Source: Candidatus Hydrogenedentota bacterium
GTDB taxonomy: Bacteria; Hydrogenedentota; Hydrogenedentia; Hydrogenedentales; CAITNO01
Length of the DNA stretch: 23,538 nucleotides
Assembly (NCBI GenBank): GCA_903822375.1
Contig: CAIJOU010000948.1
Location: 1 to 23,538 of the forward strand
Reading direction: 5' to 3'
Part shown: in pieces, positions 1 to 7,732 of the stretch
Layout: every line of letters begins with the position of its first letter
Numbering within the stretch: position 1 is the first letter of the stretch
Notes under the pieces: model-generated
The model's input: the letters and a program-made list of their open reading frames with translations, nothing else
Told to the model about the DNA's origin: nothing
Databases searched by the model: none
Program-made: the position numbers and the translations under genes

Positions 1-135
1 TACCCCCTGAACACCAGTGTCATCGAGGGCATCAACAACAAGATAAAGGTCATCAAGCGAATGGCCTATGGATTCCGTGATGACGAGTATTTCTTCTTAA
101 GAATCCGGGAGGCGTTTCCCGGAATTCGCGGATGA
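1..135 (+). CDS. ISL3-family transposase, C-terminal end only (5' end outside window)
   Basis: The frame starting at base 1 reads through to TGA at 133-135 and encodes 44 residues. They include EGINNKIKVIKRMAYGFRD followed by DEYFFLRIREAFPG, the usual C-terminus of ISL3-type (IS204/IS1001/IS1096/IS1165) DDE transposases. The Glu in VIEGINNK is probably the last acidic catalytic residue. The rest of the gene lies left of the window. The stop codon overlaps the ATG of the following acylase ORF (ATGA at 132-135), and no terminal inverted repeat can be recognised between the two genes, although one would normally follow the transposase stop. The right end of the element therefore seems to be missing. 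Confidence 0.85.
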   Translation, partial: YPLNTSVIEGINNKIKVIKRMAYGFRDDEYFFLRIREAFPGIRG

Positions 136-1652
136 ACCTTAATTCGCACCAGCCGTGGACGGGTCCGGTGGCATGGTATGAAGCGCATCTGCACAGCAAT
201 GAAGGGCTGGACATTGTGGGCGGTGTATTCCCCGGATCACCGGTCGTCCTGCACGGGCACAACCGCGACCTAGGCTGGGCACACACCGTTAATCATCCTG
301 ATCTTGCGGACGTCTACGACCTTGAAATGAACCCCGACAACCCGAACCAGTACAAGTTTGACGGAAAGTGGAGGGATCTTGAACGCGGCAATGCCAAAAT
401 CACAGTGCGTCTGTGGATGGGATTCAAGTGGACATTCAACCGGGAACTGTTATGGTCGGTTCATGGCCCCGCTATACGGACCAAGCGCGGGGTGTATGCG
501 GTGCGTTATGCGGGCATGGACTGTTTGCGGCAGGTTGAGCAGTGGTACCGGATGGGCAAGGCCCGCGATTTCGACGAATGGCTTGCGGCCGTGCGGGAGC
601 GTGCCGTCCCCTCGTTCAATATAGGGTATGCGGACAAGGCGGGCAACATTTACTATCTTTACAATGCACTCTTTCCAAAACGCAAAGAGGGGTATGACTG
701 GAAGGGGCATGTTCCCGGAAATACCTCCGATTCACTGTGGACCGAGTACGAGCCGTTTGAAAAACTGCCGCAGGTGAAGAACCCCGTTTCCGGATTCATT
801 CAGAACTGCAACAGCACGCCTTTCCAGACAACCATCGGGCCTGAGAACCCAAAACCGGAGGACTTCCCGCCCGCATACGGCATTGAGACAGGCATGACAA
901 ACCGAGCCTGCCGTGCGCTGGAACTGTATGGCGGCGACAATTCCATCACTGCGGAGGCGTTTCTGAAATACAAGTTCGACATCGAGTATTCCCGCAAGAG
1001 CCAGGTCAACGAACTTGTTCAACAAATCCTCGCGATGCCGGTACCGGACGACCCCGTAGTGCGCGAGGCACTGGAACTGCTCAAGGCCTGGGATTTTAGG
1101 ACCGACGAGAAGAACCGGTCCGCGGCGATCGCCGTGCTTACCCTGGAACCTGTCATCCGCGCAAGCATGTCCGACCAGGCCCTCCCCGATCTGATGAAGA
1201 CACTGCAGGAGAAGGCGCATCTGCTCAAGGACAAATATGGAAAGCTTGATGTGGAATGGGGCATCCTCAACCGGATGAAACGCGGCGACAAGGTGGATAT
1301 TCCCCTCTGCGGCGGCCCAGACTGCCTGCATGCCGTGTATGGGAAACTGGAGGATGGACACCTTATTGGAAACGCCGGGGACTGCTATGTGCTTGTTGCC
1401 GAATGGGACAAAGAGGGGCGCGTGTCCTCCAAGAGCCTGCATCAGTTCGGCAGCGCGACAACCGACGAGAATTCGCCGCATTTCTCCGACCAAACGGAAC
1501 TGTTTCGTGACTGCAAGATGAAAGAAGTCTGGATGGATGAGCGGGACATCCGCGCCAACCTTGAAAAAGAGTACCGGCCAGGCGGGGAAAACTCCGCAGA
1601 AGCCGCCCGGCACGCCCAGGAAAAGCCGAAGACACCGCCGGATGCGCGCTAA
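132..1652 (+). CDS. 5'-truncated penicillin acylase / AHL acylase family protein, probably non-functional
   Basis: This encodes 506 residues resembling the beta chain of Ntn-hydrolase acylases (penicillin amidase or acyl-homoserine-lactone acylase). Supporting stretches are NSHQPWTGPVAWYEAHLHS, GGVFPGSP, HGHNRDLGWAHTVN and QNCNSTPF. Intact members are about 700-800 residues and have a signal peptide, an alpha chain and an N-terminal Ser nucleophile of the beta chain. Here family-like sequence begins at once (NLNSHQPW), a short distance after where the catalytic Ser would be. The signal peptide, alpha chain and nucleophile are all absent. The ATG exists only because of the junction with the upstream transposase, and no proper ribosome binding site was seen. 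The family match effectively ends at EYRPG. The last ~22 residues (GENSAEAARHAQEKPKTPP and the following DAR) are an extension lying in a repeat also found at 4592-4694. Confidence 0.8.
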   Translation: MNLNSHQPWTGPVAWYEAHLHSNEGLDIVGGVFPGSPVVLHGHNRDLGWAHTVNHPDLADVYDLEMNPDNPNQYKFDGKWRDLERGNAKITVRLWMGFKWTFNRELLWSVHGPAIRTKRGVYAVRYAGMDCLRQVEQWYRMGKARDFDEWLAAVRERAVPSFNIGYADKAGNIYYLYNALFPKRKEGYDWKGHVPGNTSDSLWTEYEPFEKLPQVKNPVSGFIQNCNSTPFQTTIGPENPKPEDFPPAYGIETGMTNRACRALELYGGDNSITAEAFLKYKFDIEYSRKSQVNELVQQILAMPVPDDPVVREALELLKAWDFRTDEKNRSAAIAVLTLEPVIRASMSDQALPDLMKTLQEKAHLLKDKYGKLDVEWGILNRMKRGDKVDIPLCGGPDCLHAVYGKLEDGHLIGNAGDCYVLVAEWDKEGRVSSKSLHQFGSATTDENSPHFSDQTELFRDCKMKEVWMDERDIRANLEKEYRPGGENSAEAARHAQEKPKTPPDAR

Positions 1653-1678
1653 TACCTGTCTTTCGCCAAATAGAAATT
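1575..1678 (+). repeat. Dispersed ~104-bp repeat, copy 1
   Basis: The segment from CGGCCAGGCGGG to GAAATT recurs at 4592-4694 in the same orientation. By eye there are about 17 mismatches and one single-base gap, so identity is in the mid-80s percent. It covers the last codons of the acylase, its TAA stop and about 26 bases beyond. Both copies can be read as RPGGxNSxEA, then AQEKPKT, then PDAR and stop in the same frame. The repeat could be the duplicated 3' end of an acylase gene or a small non-autonomous element. Confidence 0.75.
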
Positions 1679-1706
1679 AGCGCCGTTTGCTAAGCTATAT
1701 GCTTCT

Positions 1707-1946
1707 TCAAAGGCTGTTCTTTTGGTACTGTAGTTCCCGAATATTCGTCCTTGCTGGCAGACAATGACTTACGGAAGCAACGCTCTTTCGGATCGTCGCC
1801 ATCCGTTTCTTGGACCCGTCCGGTTGTTCGAGCACCTTGACCCGCAGCGACAAATGGTTGTCTGCGCCGCTCTTGGTGCACTTCGCTATTTCCACGTCGG
1901 CCGTGAAATCGCCGAACCCCTTGGCGCTCCGCGCGACCCCCTCCAT
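1707..1946 (-). pseudogene. Possible remnant of an outer-membrane lipoprotein-sorting (LolA-like) protein
   Basis: This minus-strand frame of 79 codons contains GFGDFTADVEIAKCTKSGA followed by LSLRVKVLEQPDGSKK. The pattern recalls the start of the mature part of LolA-like 'outer membrane lipoprotein-sorting' proteins, which often have GFxDxTAD followed by LRxRxLE. Resemblance stops after about 60 residues. There is no signal peptide, and the ~200 residues that should follow are missing. An overlapping minus-strand frame (1690-1992) has a low-complexity Arg-rich product and looks like a shadow. I read this as a decayed fragment; the match is from memory of the family and is weak. Confidence 0.35.
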
Positions 1947-2151
1947 GATTTTCTGCCCGTCCGGTTAGTGCCATCCTTGTTGCGGGGCGCATACCCCTTC
2001 TTTGGGTTGCGCTCCCCGCCTGTTCTGGCGCGAAAAACTGTTTATGGCCACTGTGTTGACTGCACCGGGACTCCGTCGCGCCGTAATAAATCCCGAAAGA
2101 ACGGTTTATGTAAATGCACCTTTGTTAGCATTATGTGTGCAGTGTGTCGTG

Positions 2152-2423
2152 AAGCTCTACTTCCTGTTTGAAAACGGCAACACGCTCGATGAAGCAACCG
2201 TCCGCTACGCACAATCGCTGAATGTACCTGTGGTGACGTCCGTCAACACCTTCCATTATTCGGGCACACGCTCTTCCTGGCCCTCCGGGTAAAGCAGTTT
2301 CGGATTGATTCACAATACGAGCCGTTCTTTAAGATGGACAACGCGGGGAAGCGACAGGACATGGTGCCTACCATTGATAAAGAGTATGGCCTCAGTTCCC
2401 GACGATCGTCCATTTGGACATAG
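2152..2423 (+). pseudogene. Frameshifted protein remnant, family uncertain (possibly GDPD-like)
   Basis: Two consecutive frames look protein-like. Bases 2152-2292 encode KLYFLFENGNTLDEATVRY and then AQSLNVPVVTSVNTFHY before a TAA. From about 2301 a different frame encodes RIDSQYEPFFKMDNAGKRQ up to TAG at 2421-2423. The second piece reads like a continuation after a frameshift near 2285-2300. A strand-helix-strand pattern with 'slnVPVVtSVNTFHY' could come from the C-terminal part of a TIM barrel such as a glycerophosphodiester phosphodiesterase, but this is only a suggestion. No start codon with a ribosome binding site is visible. Confidence 0.3.
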
Positions 2424-2677
2424 CCTTACTGGGCGGTTGACCCGAATGAAAAGCCTTGTCCAGAGGGAGAACTGTCCTGCAGATGCTCTGCCAGATATGT
2501 TTTGAGCAGCACCGGATAACTTTTTCAGCAAGAGAGGATGCTTGCAAAGATCTCACATAAATCTAATCTTCCGCCAACATATGAATATTAACCTTCCCAT
2601 GCACACAAAGGCAGACTGCCGTCGCGCATATCGGGTGTGTGCTGAGTGAATGCATGTCTGGCGTGAGGGAGAGAACG
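2424..2677. other. Non-coding stretch upstream of the metallophosphoesterase gene
   Basis: With the two remnants above, this completes a ~1-kb stretch (1653-2677) without an intact gene. It is visibly more A+T-rich around 2500-2600 and should contain the promoter of the Tat-exported phosphatase gene. I could not assign convincing -35/-10 boxes or an operator. The short ORFs that cross it on both strands have no recognisable content. Confidence 0.4.
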
Positions 2678-3781
2678 ATGCAACGCAGAGACTTTTTGAA
2701 GGTTGTGGCGGGCGGGGCCGTGGTGTCCCTGGGCGCAGGATGGCGAAGTCATGCATCGCAGGGCGGTGCACACGAACTGAGCAACACTCCGTCCGGCGGA
2801 AGATCCCAGTTGACCATCAAGAACGCCTCAGAATTCCGAATCCTGCAGTTTACCGACATACATTTCTTTGGCGGTTTCGGCATCTTTACAAAATGGATGG
2901 ACCCAAAGACTATCGAGGAAATGCATGCCTTCGTGCAACGGAGCAATCCCCATTTGCTGGCCATCACCGGCGATCTCTGGTTTAACAACCCGGGTGGGCG
3001 GGGCGAGGAGTTCATGAACTTTGCCATCGAGCAGATCGAGGCGCTCGGTGTTCCATGGGTGTTCACATGGGGCAACCATGACCGTTTGGACGACTATGAT
3101 CGGGGACACCGCGCATTCACGGGTGCGCGAGGCTCTCTATACCGGGGGCTGAACACGGGGGGGAATTACATTGTGGAAATACAGGACTGTAGCGGCAAGA
3201 AACTCTGGAACGTCGTTTGTGTCAACTCGGGGCACGACGGCGTACAAGGCCCGCAACGGATGTGGATGCTTGACCAGGCCTCGGCTCAGGAACCGGGGGG
3301 CACTCCGCCCGCATTCGCCTTCTTCCACATTCCCTTGAGGCAATACGAGATTGCCTGGACAAACGCCGCCCTGTCAGGTGAGAGACGGCAGCATGTCGCG
3401 TTCGAGTCCGAAAACGGAACCTCGCTTTCCGCCTTTGAGGCGCTCAACGTGCGCGCGTGTTTCTGTGGCCACGACCACGTCAACGATTTCGCCGGCATGT
3501 ACGGCAATGTAGAGCTGGTGTACGGCCGTGCCACGGGCTACGGCGGCTATGGCAGTGGACGAATGGAAAAGGGGTGCAAGCTCATCACGGTGGATTGCGC
3601 GTCGGAAAGCTTCCAATGGACGACGCTTCTGCCAGGCAACAGGACTTGGGAACCGGCTCAGATTACCCGGGGCCATGGCAACGAGGTTATGGCGAAGAAT
3701 CGGAAAATGGCTGATTCTCCTGCCAGCCGCAGGAGTGAATCTAGGCTCAAGACGGCCAACCTAATCCTGACCGAGAGATAA
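2678..3781 (+). CDS. Tat-exported calcineurin-like metallophosphoesterase (Dcr2/PAP29-like)
   Basis: The 367-residue product starts with a twin-arginine signal (MQRRDFLK, then a hydrophobic AGGAVVSLGAG stretch), so it is probably exported folded with its metals. All metallophosphoesterase blocks are present: FTDIH (Asp60, His62), GDLW (98-99), GNHD (132-135), FFHIP (His217) and GHDH (264-267). The overall layout, with TGYGGYG near the C-terminus, fits the Dcr2/plant PAP29-like phosphatase group; the substrate is unknown. I chose the ATG at 2678 because it follows a purine-rich GGGAGAGA at 2667-2674 and places the Tat motif at the N-terminus. An in-frame upstream start at 2639 would bury it. 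The next gene downstream encodes another phosphatase (PAP2). Confidence 0.88.
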   Translation: MQRRDFLKVVAGGAVVSLGAGWRSHASQGGAHELSNTPSGGRSQLTIKNASEFRILQFTDIHFFGGFGIFTKWMDPKTIEEMHAFVQRSNPHLLAITGDLWFNNPGGRGEEFMNFAIEQIEALGVPWVFTWGNHDRLDDYDRGHRAFTGARGSLYRGLNTGGNYIVEIQDCSGKKLWNVVCVNSGHDGVQGPQRMWMLDQASAQEPGGTPPAFAFFHIPLRQYEIAWTNAALSGERRQHVAFESENGTSLSAFEALNVRACFCGHDHVNDFAGMYGNVELVYGRATGYGGYGSGRMEKGCKLITVDCASESFQWTTLLPGNRTWEPAQITRGHGNEVMAKNRKMADSPASRRSESRLKTANLILTER

Positions 3782-3840
3782 CGTTCCTTTAATGACGATC
3801 CAACAACTTACCTGCTGCGCGAAAGGGGACCAGTTCAGTC

Positions 3841-4524
3841 ATGAGCGAATCAAGACTAGCCGTTCTTCAAGAACTGCCGACAATTGGCCTGCCGCACGAA
3901 ATCCGTCAGGCGATATGGCCAAAGTACGCGTGCCTTGCCGTCTGCATCGGATTCGTCACAGCCACCGCGGCAGCCTACCTTCTGTTGGATGACCACGTCG
4001 CCGCATTCTGGGCGCCGTTTCGACACACCTTCTTCACCGCAACTGTTTCCCGCTTGTCCGTGCTGGGATTGTCGGCATGGTACTTGGTTCCCGCAGCAGC
4101 CGTTTACCTGGCCTGTCGGAGGCGTTTCGTGCTTCTGGCCTCTCGCGCAGCGTTTCTGTTCATGTCGGTCGGAATGGCGGGGATCATTACCGATGTGATG
4201 AAATTGCTCGTGGGTAGACCCCGGCCAAGTGTGTTTCTCGAACAAGGGGACAAAGCTCTGCATTGGTTCGCGTCCAGTTCCCTGTTTCAATCGTTTCCCT
4301 CGGGCCACGCCTCGACCTTCACCGCCGTTGCTATGGCATTCGGCCTAATCTACCCGCGCTATCTGTGGAGACTCCTGGTTGCGGGCGTTGTTTTGTCCCT
4401 TCTGCGGACCGTCTCGTTGCAGCATTTTTTGAGCGACGCGATAGCGGGAATGGGGCTGGGCGTCCTTGCAGCATGGTGGATGTCACACTACTTCATGTCT
4501 CGGGAAACGAACAGAGACGCATAA
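3841..4524 (+). CDS. PAP2-superfamily membrane phosphatase
   Basis: This is a 227-residue integral membrane protein with about five or six hydrophobic segments. It carries the three-part PAP2 signature: K(x6)RP at 121-129 (KLLVGRPRP), PSGH at 153-156, and R(x5)H(x3)D with Arg189, His195 and Asp199. Enzymes of this family remove phosphate from lipid phosphates such as phosphatidate or undecaprenyl pyrophosphate on the outer face of the inner membrane. Which substrate applies here cannot be told from sequence. The ATG has an upstream AAAGGGGA at 3821-3828. The gene lies 59 bases after the metallophosphoesterase gene on the same strand, so co-transcription is plausible. A phosphatidate phosphatase activity would supply diacylglycerol, the acceptor used by the lipid genes further right. 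Confidence 0.88.
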   Translation: MSESRLAVLQELPTIGLPHEIRQAIWPKYACLAVCIGFVTATAAAYLLLDDHVAAFWAPFRHTFFTATVSRLSVLGLSAWYLVPAAAVYLACRRRFVLLASRAAFLFMSVGMAGIITDVMKLLVGRPRPSVFLEQGDKALHWFASSSLFQSFPSGHASTFTAVAMAFGLIYPRYLWRLLVAGVVLSLLRTVSLQHFLSDAIAGMGLGVLAAWWMSHYFMSRETNRDA

Positions 4525-4591
4525 TGAAAGATGTCTTGGATTACCGCAGCGTCATTCCGCTCGGAAATCTTGTCGCGTGCGCAGAGAATAT

Positions 4592-4694
4592 CGGCCAGGC
4601 GGGAAGAACTCCGAAGAAGCCGTTCTGCCCGCCCAAGAGAAGCCGAAAACAGCTCCGGATGCGCGGTAATATCTGTCTTCGCCAAATTGAAATT
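4592..4694 (+). repeat. Dispersed ~104-bp repeat, copy 2
   Basis: Same-orientation copy of the segment at 1575-1678, one base shorter. It is not attached to an acylase gene here. Upstream (4524-4591), an ATG overlapping the PAP2 stop opens a frame beginning MKDVLDYRSVIPLGNL that does not look like an acylase. The acylase-tail frame within the repeat (EYRPGGKNSEEA, then AQEKPKTAPDAR) still ends in TAA at the equivalent place. The A/T-rich right boundary (CGCCAAATTGAAATT) is shared, and similarity ends on both sides. Confidence 0.75.
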
Positions 4695-4734
4695 CATGGC
4701 CGGATGCAGTGGTGATCGGGGCAGGTTATGACCG

Positions 4735-5919
4735 CTACAGGATTTTGTTCAAGAGCGGCGCTTGCCGAATTACATCTGAGCATGCAAAGACAGCAATAAG
4801 CACGATGGGACAAACAATCAGGACCAATGCCAGAGGCGGTAACGGCAAGTCTTTGGCGAGCATTGTGGCGACTACAACAAAGAACGGGTGAACGATATAG
4901 ACGGTATACGCGCTTTTGGACAGACCTTTGGCGTATGCGTTCATCGAGTTGAATCGCTTGCGGAACACCACCAGCAGTTTCATGGTGATTCCGATACACA
5001 CAACCGGCTCCCATGCGGCATAGGCACACGCTTGCCAGGCAAATCCTCCGCGAAATAAATCGCCCTTGCCCTCGAATCCTCCACCAAGGAAGACGATTGC
5101 CGGCAGGACAAGAATGAGTGCAATCGCCGCCCAAAACCAACGATCTGCTTGGGCACTGTCCAATGCATCAAGCCATCTGTACTTGTGCGCCCAAATTCCG
5201 AAAGCGAACATGCAAATGTATAAAGGGAAATATCCGATTGTCAAACCGAAAAGCGCCGTGTCCAGTGGACAAACTAGCCGCACGCAGAAGGTGATCGCGG
5301 CAATAAGTATGACAAACGCAAACACCTTTTGGTTGCCAGGCAGCGGGAGGTTGCGTGGCCGCCCTGCACCGGATGCAATGCTCCTGATAATCAGATAAAC
5401 GAACGTGAAGATAATAAGTGAAAAGACAAACCACATTGGCCCCCATCCAACAGATGGCGGAAGATTATCCGCCATAAAACGGAGATACCCGGGCTGGATG
5501 CGCCCGTAGAAAAGCTGTGCAAGATACACCACACTTGGATTGAGGATGAAATAGTAGACCATCAACGGGATGGCGAGCCGCATAAGACGATCGCGCACAA
5601 AGCCGGGCATGCTCTTCCTGGCCAGCGACATTCGCGTGAAATAGGCCGACATAAAGAAGAAGAGCCCCATGAAAAACGCTTGGTTCACCGCAACGAAAAG
5701 GGTCATGATCGCTAGAGAAGGAATATCCTTGGGCGCGGCCACGACGTAGTACCATCCACCCGGCGCTCCAAACGCGATGGCTTGATGATGGCACACAACC
5801 AACGCAGTTAGAAACACTCGAAGATTGTCGATGTATTCTATTCGCCGCACACTGCTTTCTGGCACGATCATTTCCTGTGCTGTATGTTTTTGCCTACCCA
5901 TAGGCTTCTTCGTGGACAT
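4735..5919 (-). CDS. Acyltransferase-3 family integral membrane protein (OafA/OpgC-like)
   Basis: This multi-spanning protein of ~394 residues has about ten hydrophobic segments. Its N-terminal block (RRIEYIDNLRVFLTALVV followed by CHHQAIAFG) is typical of acyltransferase family 3 enzymes, with the conserved Arg and His in the first helix region. Family members transfer acyl groups such as acetyl or succinyl to periplasmic sugars, glucans or lipids; the substrate here is unknown. The frame is open back to a GTG at 5940. In-frame ATGs lie at 5919, 5901 and 5871, none with a convincing ribosome binding site, so the start is uncertain. It is convergent with the PAP2 gene and the repeat remnant. 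Confidence 0.82.
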   Translation of the reverse strand: MSTKKPMGRQKHTAQEMIVPESSVRRIEYIDNLRVFLTALVVCHHQAIAFGAPGGWYYVVAAPKDIPSLAIMTLFVAVNQAFFMGLFFFMSAYFTRMSLARKSMPGFVRDRLMRLAIPLMVYYFILNPSVVYLAQLFYGRIQPGYLRFMADNLPPSVGWGPMWFVFSLIIFTFVYLIIRSIASGAGRPRNLPLPGNQKVFAFVILIAAITFCVRLVCPLDTALFGLTIGYFPLYICMFAFGIWAHKYRWLDALDSAQADRWFWAAIALILVLPAIVFLGGGFEGKGDLFRGGFAWQACAYAAWEPVVCIGITMKLLVVFRKRFNSMNAYAKGLSKSAYTVYIVHPFFVVVATMLAKDLPLPPLALVLIVCPIVLIAVFACSDVIRQAPLLNKIL

Positions 5920-5940
5920 GCCATCATGCGATGGCCGCAC

Positions 5941-6249
5941 ACGATGCAGCCGAAGGGCGAATCTTCGGCGGCATCAAGGCAGCCGTTTCCACGCGCAAGA
6001 CGTTTTCTGAGCATTTTCTCGCGCACTCACCACTGTGTACACTTGGCGTGGTTGATGTGAACGGTTCCAACTTCGCGATAAAGACTGTGGATAATCGGCA
6101 TACTTTTCCTGGTCCCGGCAATCGCTATGTAGGGTAGTTTCAGGTTGCAGTCACGCCGCCCAACAACAAACGCATCCAACAAGCAGCATCACACATGCCG
6201 ATGCAGCAGATTAGGTGCAGAGTTGCTCTCTTTGCCTACAGCAGATCGC
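5941..6249. other. Intergenic stretch upstream of the acyltransferase
   Basis: About 310 bases separate the acyltransferase start from the end of the next minus-strand gene. Short ORFs cross on both strands (for example 5931-6137 on plus and 5924-6121 on minus). None has a ribosome binding site or a recognisable family pattern. The stretch should hold the acyltransferase promoter, but no convincing boxes could be pointed out. Confidence 0.35.
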
Positions 6250-6528
6250 TCAACTGAGCCAGGGGCGGAAATGTTTCTTGACTCGGTCCATCTGTTTTTC
6301 CATCTGCTTGGTACCATTGCCTTGGCTGGCAAGGAACTCCTTGATCCCGGTTCTAACATCACGCCAGGCGATACCCTCTTTCCTCAATTCCGCAAGCAGT
6401 TCAAAAGCGTCGTTTTCTTCAAGGGCGTTGCCGGCAAACCGATGATTTTCCGAGCCAAAACAGGTTGGAAGTTTGTCCTTCCAATTAGCAACAACATCAT
6501 TCTTCTCGGCTGTCTTCTTCCTGGGCAT
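6250..6528 (-). CDS. Small hypothetical protein, 92 residues, highly charged
   Basis: I do not recognise the family. The product begins MPRKKTAEKNDVVANWKDK, is rich in Lys and Glu, and has no signal peptide or membrane segment. It looks largely helical, with a stretch around ENDAFELLAELRKEGIAW. A good ribosome binding site (AAAGGAGA, about nine bases before the ATG on the minus strand) supports it as a real gene rather than a shadow. It is isolated: the acyltransferase is ~330 bases downstream and the HAD phosphatase more than 400 bases upstream. A small cytoplasmic regulator or binding protein is possible, but nothing in the sequence decides this. Confidence 0.6.
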   Translation of the reverse strand: MPRKKTAEKNDVVANWKDKLPTCFGSENHRFAGNALEENDAFELLAELRKEGIAWRDVRTGIKEFLASQGNGTKQMEKQMDRVKKHFRPWLS

Positions 6529-6943
6529 CTTACACGGTCTCCTTTCGTCATCTCTTACACAAGAGGTCTAGTCCGCGCCCTTTCACTTGTGCGCACACTG
6601 TCATTCTGCCCCATAACTATATGTCAAAATCAAAAGCGCTATCCACCCGCGTAGTCCAAGCATATGAAGATATGGAAAGAAAAAGCGAACTTTCGTCGGG
6701 CAGCACTGTTGAGCGTGTGACTGCCTTATCTCACAGGTGGGCAGGGTGATGAGATGATGCGCGGGTATATCCGCAAACACGAGACGCAGGACAAGCCGTT
6801 GGCCCAGTTGAATCTGTCGTAGTGACTGGTGAACACCAAAGCGTGGCTCCCAAAAGAGGGAGGTCGTGTTAGCAATCCCGCATATCCGCTTTGAGCGGAT
6901 CACAACATTACAGCCCCGGTTTTGCCGGGGGATATTTACTACT
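6529..6943. other. Intergenic stretch with paired hairpins and a possible ORF remnant
   Basis: No intact gene is seen in these ~415 bases. A short plus-strand frame ending in TAG at about 6820 encodes MMRGYIRKHETQDKPLAQLN. It reads like the tail of a larger protein, possibly a transposase, but nothing upstream in the same frame continues it. Two hairpins lie at the right edge (separate entry). The minus-strand ORF 6601-6957 has no family pattern and overlaps the HAD gene end. Confidence 0.3.
6884..6930 (-). terminator. Two adjacent hairpins downstream of the HAD phosphatase gene
   Basis: The first hairpin has 7-bp arms ATCCGCT/AGCGGAT (6884-6890 and 6894-6900). The second has 6-bp arms CCCCGG/CCGGGG (6914-6919 and 6925-6930) with a T-rich loop. 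They begin 14 bases beyond the stop of the minus-strand HAD gene, a natural place for transcript ends. There is no clear U-run on the minus strand, so they could be mRNA-stabilising structures rather than an intrinsic terminator. Confidence 0.35.
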
Positions 6944-7732
6944 TTAGGCTGCTTCATAGACGCCGAAATACCGAGGCTCCAGCAAGTCCGCGATAGACTC
7001 TACAACGATATCGGGTTGATAGGCATATCGCGCCAGGTCCTCTCGGCGGGTCCCGCCGGTCAGCACAAGTATTGTACGATAGCCCATGTTGACACCGCCG
7101 AGTATGTCTGTTTCCATCGTGTCACCGACCATTATTGTGCGAGCCGCATCCAAGCCCAGTTCCTTTCGGGCGGCGCGCATCATGATGGGACTCGGCTTGC
7201 CGACACTGAACGCTCTTACGCCCGTGGCTGTCTCCAGCATGGCTGTAATAGCGCCGCAGCCGGGCCGCATGCCTTTGGGTGTCGGACAGTTGGGGTCAAG
7301 ATTCGTGGCAACCAGTTTCGCGCCATTGAGAAGCATGGTAGTCGCATGTTCAATCATCTCAAAACTTATCGTTCGACCTTCTCCCACAACAACGTAATCC
7401 GGATCGTGGTCAACTACCGCGTAGCCATTGTCATGCAAGGCATTCAGTAAGCCGCCTTCGCCGATAACATACGCCGTTCCTGCGGGCTTCTGGGCTGCAA
7501 GGAAACGCGCAGTTGCCATCGCGCAGGTAAATATGTGACGCTCCTCGACCTTGAAGCCCATGCGACACAGTTTTGTGGCGATGTCCCGTCGTGTCCGTTG
7601 GCTGTTGTTCGTCAGAAACATAAACGGAATGTCGTGTGTGCGCAAAGCATTGATAAAATCTATCGCGCCGCAGATGGTTTCACCTTCCCGGTAGATGACG
7701 CCATCCATATCAATCAAGTAGCCCATGGGCAT
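6944..7732 (-). CDS. HAD-superfamily subfamily IIA phosphatase (NagD-like)
   Basis: The 262-residue product has all HAD motifs: DMDGVIY (nucleophile Asp8, acid/base Asp10), FLTNNSQ for motif II, Lys179 in GKPSP, and GDTMETDI (Asp204, Asp209). The C2-type cap between motifs II and III gives the usual IIA length of ~260. Relatives dephosphorylate small phosphate esters such as p-nitrophenyl phosphate, UMP, glycerol phosphate or phosphoglycolate; the true substrate cannot be deduced. The ATG at 7732 has GGAGGA eight bases upstream on the minus strand. It is cytoplasmic, with no signal peptide. It follows the two transporter genes on the same strand after a ~337-base gap, so it probably has its own promoter. 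Confidence 0.9.
   Translation of the reverse strand: MPMGYLIDMDGVIYREGETICGAIDFINALRTHDIPFMFLTNNSQRTRRDIATKLCRMGFKVEERHIFTCAMATARFLAAQKPAGTAYVIGEGGLLNALHDNGYAVVDHDPDYVVVGEGRTISFEMIEHATTMLLNGAKLVATNLDPNCPTPKGMRPGCGAITAMLETATGVRAFSVGKPSPIMMRAARKELGLDAARTIMVGDTMETDILGGVNMGYRTILVLTGGTRREDLARYAYQPDIVVESIADLLEPRYFGVYEAA

Noticed and set aside
732..1613. Minus-strand ORF of 293 codons within the acylase gene
   Set aside because: The plus-strand frame matches the acylase family throughout; the antisense frame matches nothing.
4524..4715. Short plus-strand ORF starting MKDVLDYRSVIPLGNL, overlapping the PAP2 stop
   Set aside because: The start is suggestive, but the frame runs through the repeat in a frame giving a basic, unfamiliar product, and no ribosome binding site is clear. 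It may be the stub of a gene interrupted by the repeat.
6754..6822. Short plus-strand peptide MMRGYIRKHETQDKPLAQLN resembling a protein tail
   Set aside because: Only ~22 codons, with a stop shortly upstream in the same frame; too short to assign to a transposase or anything else.
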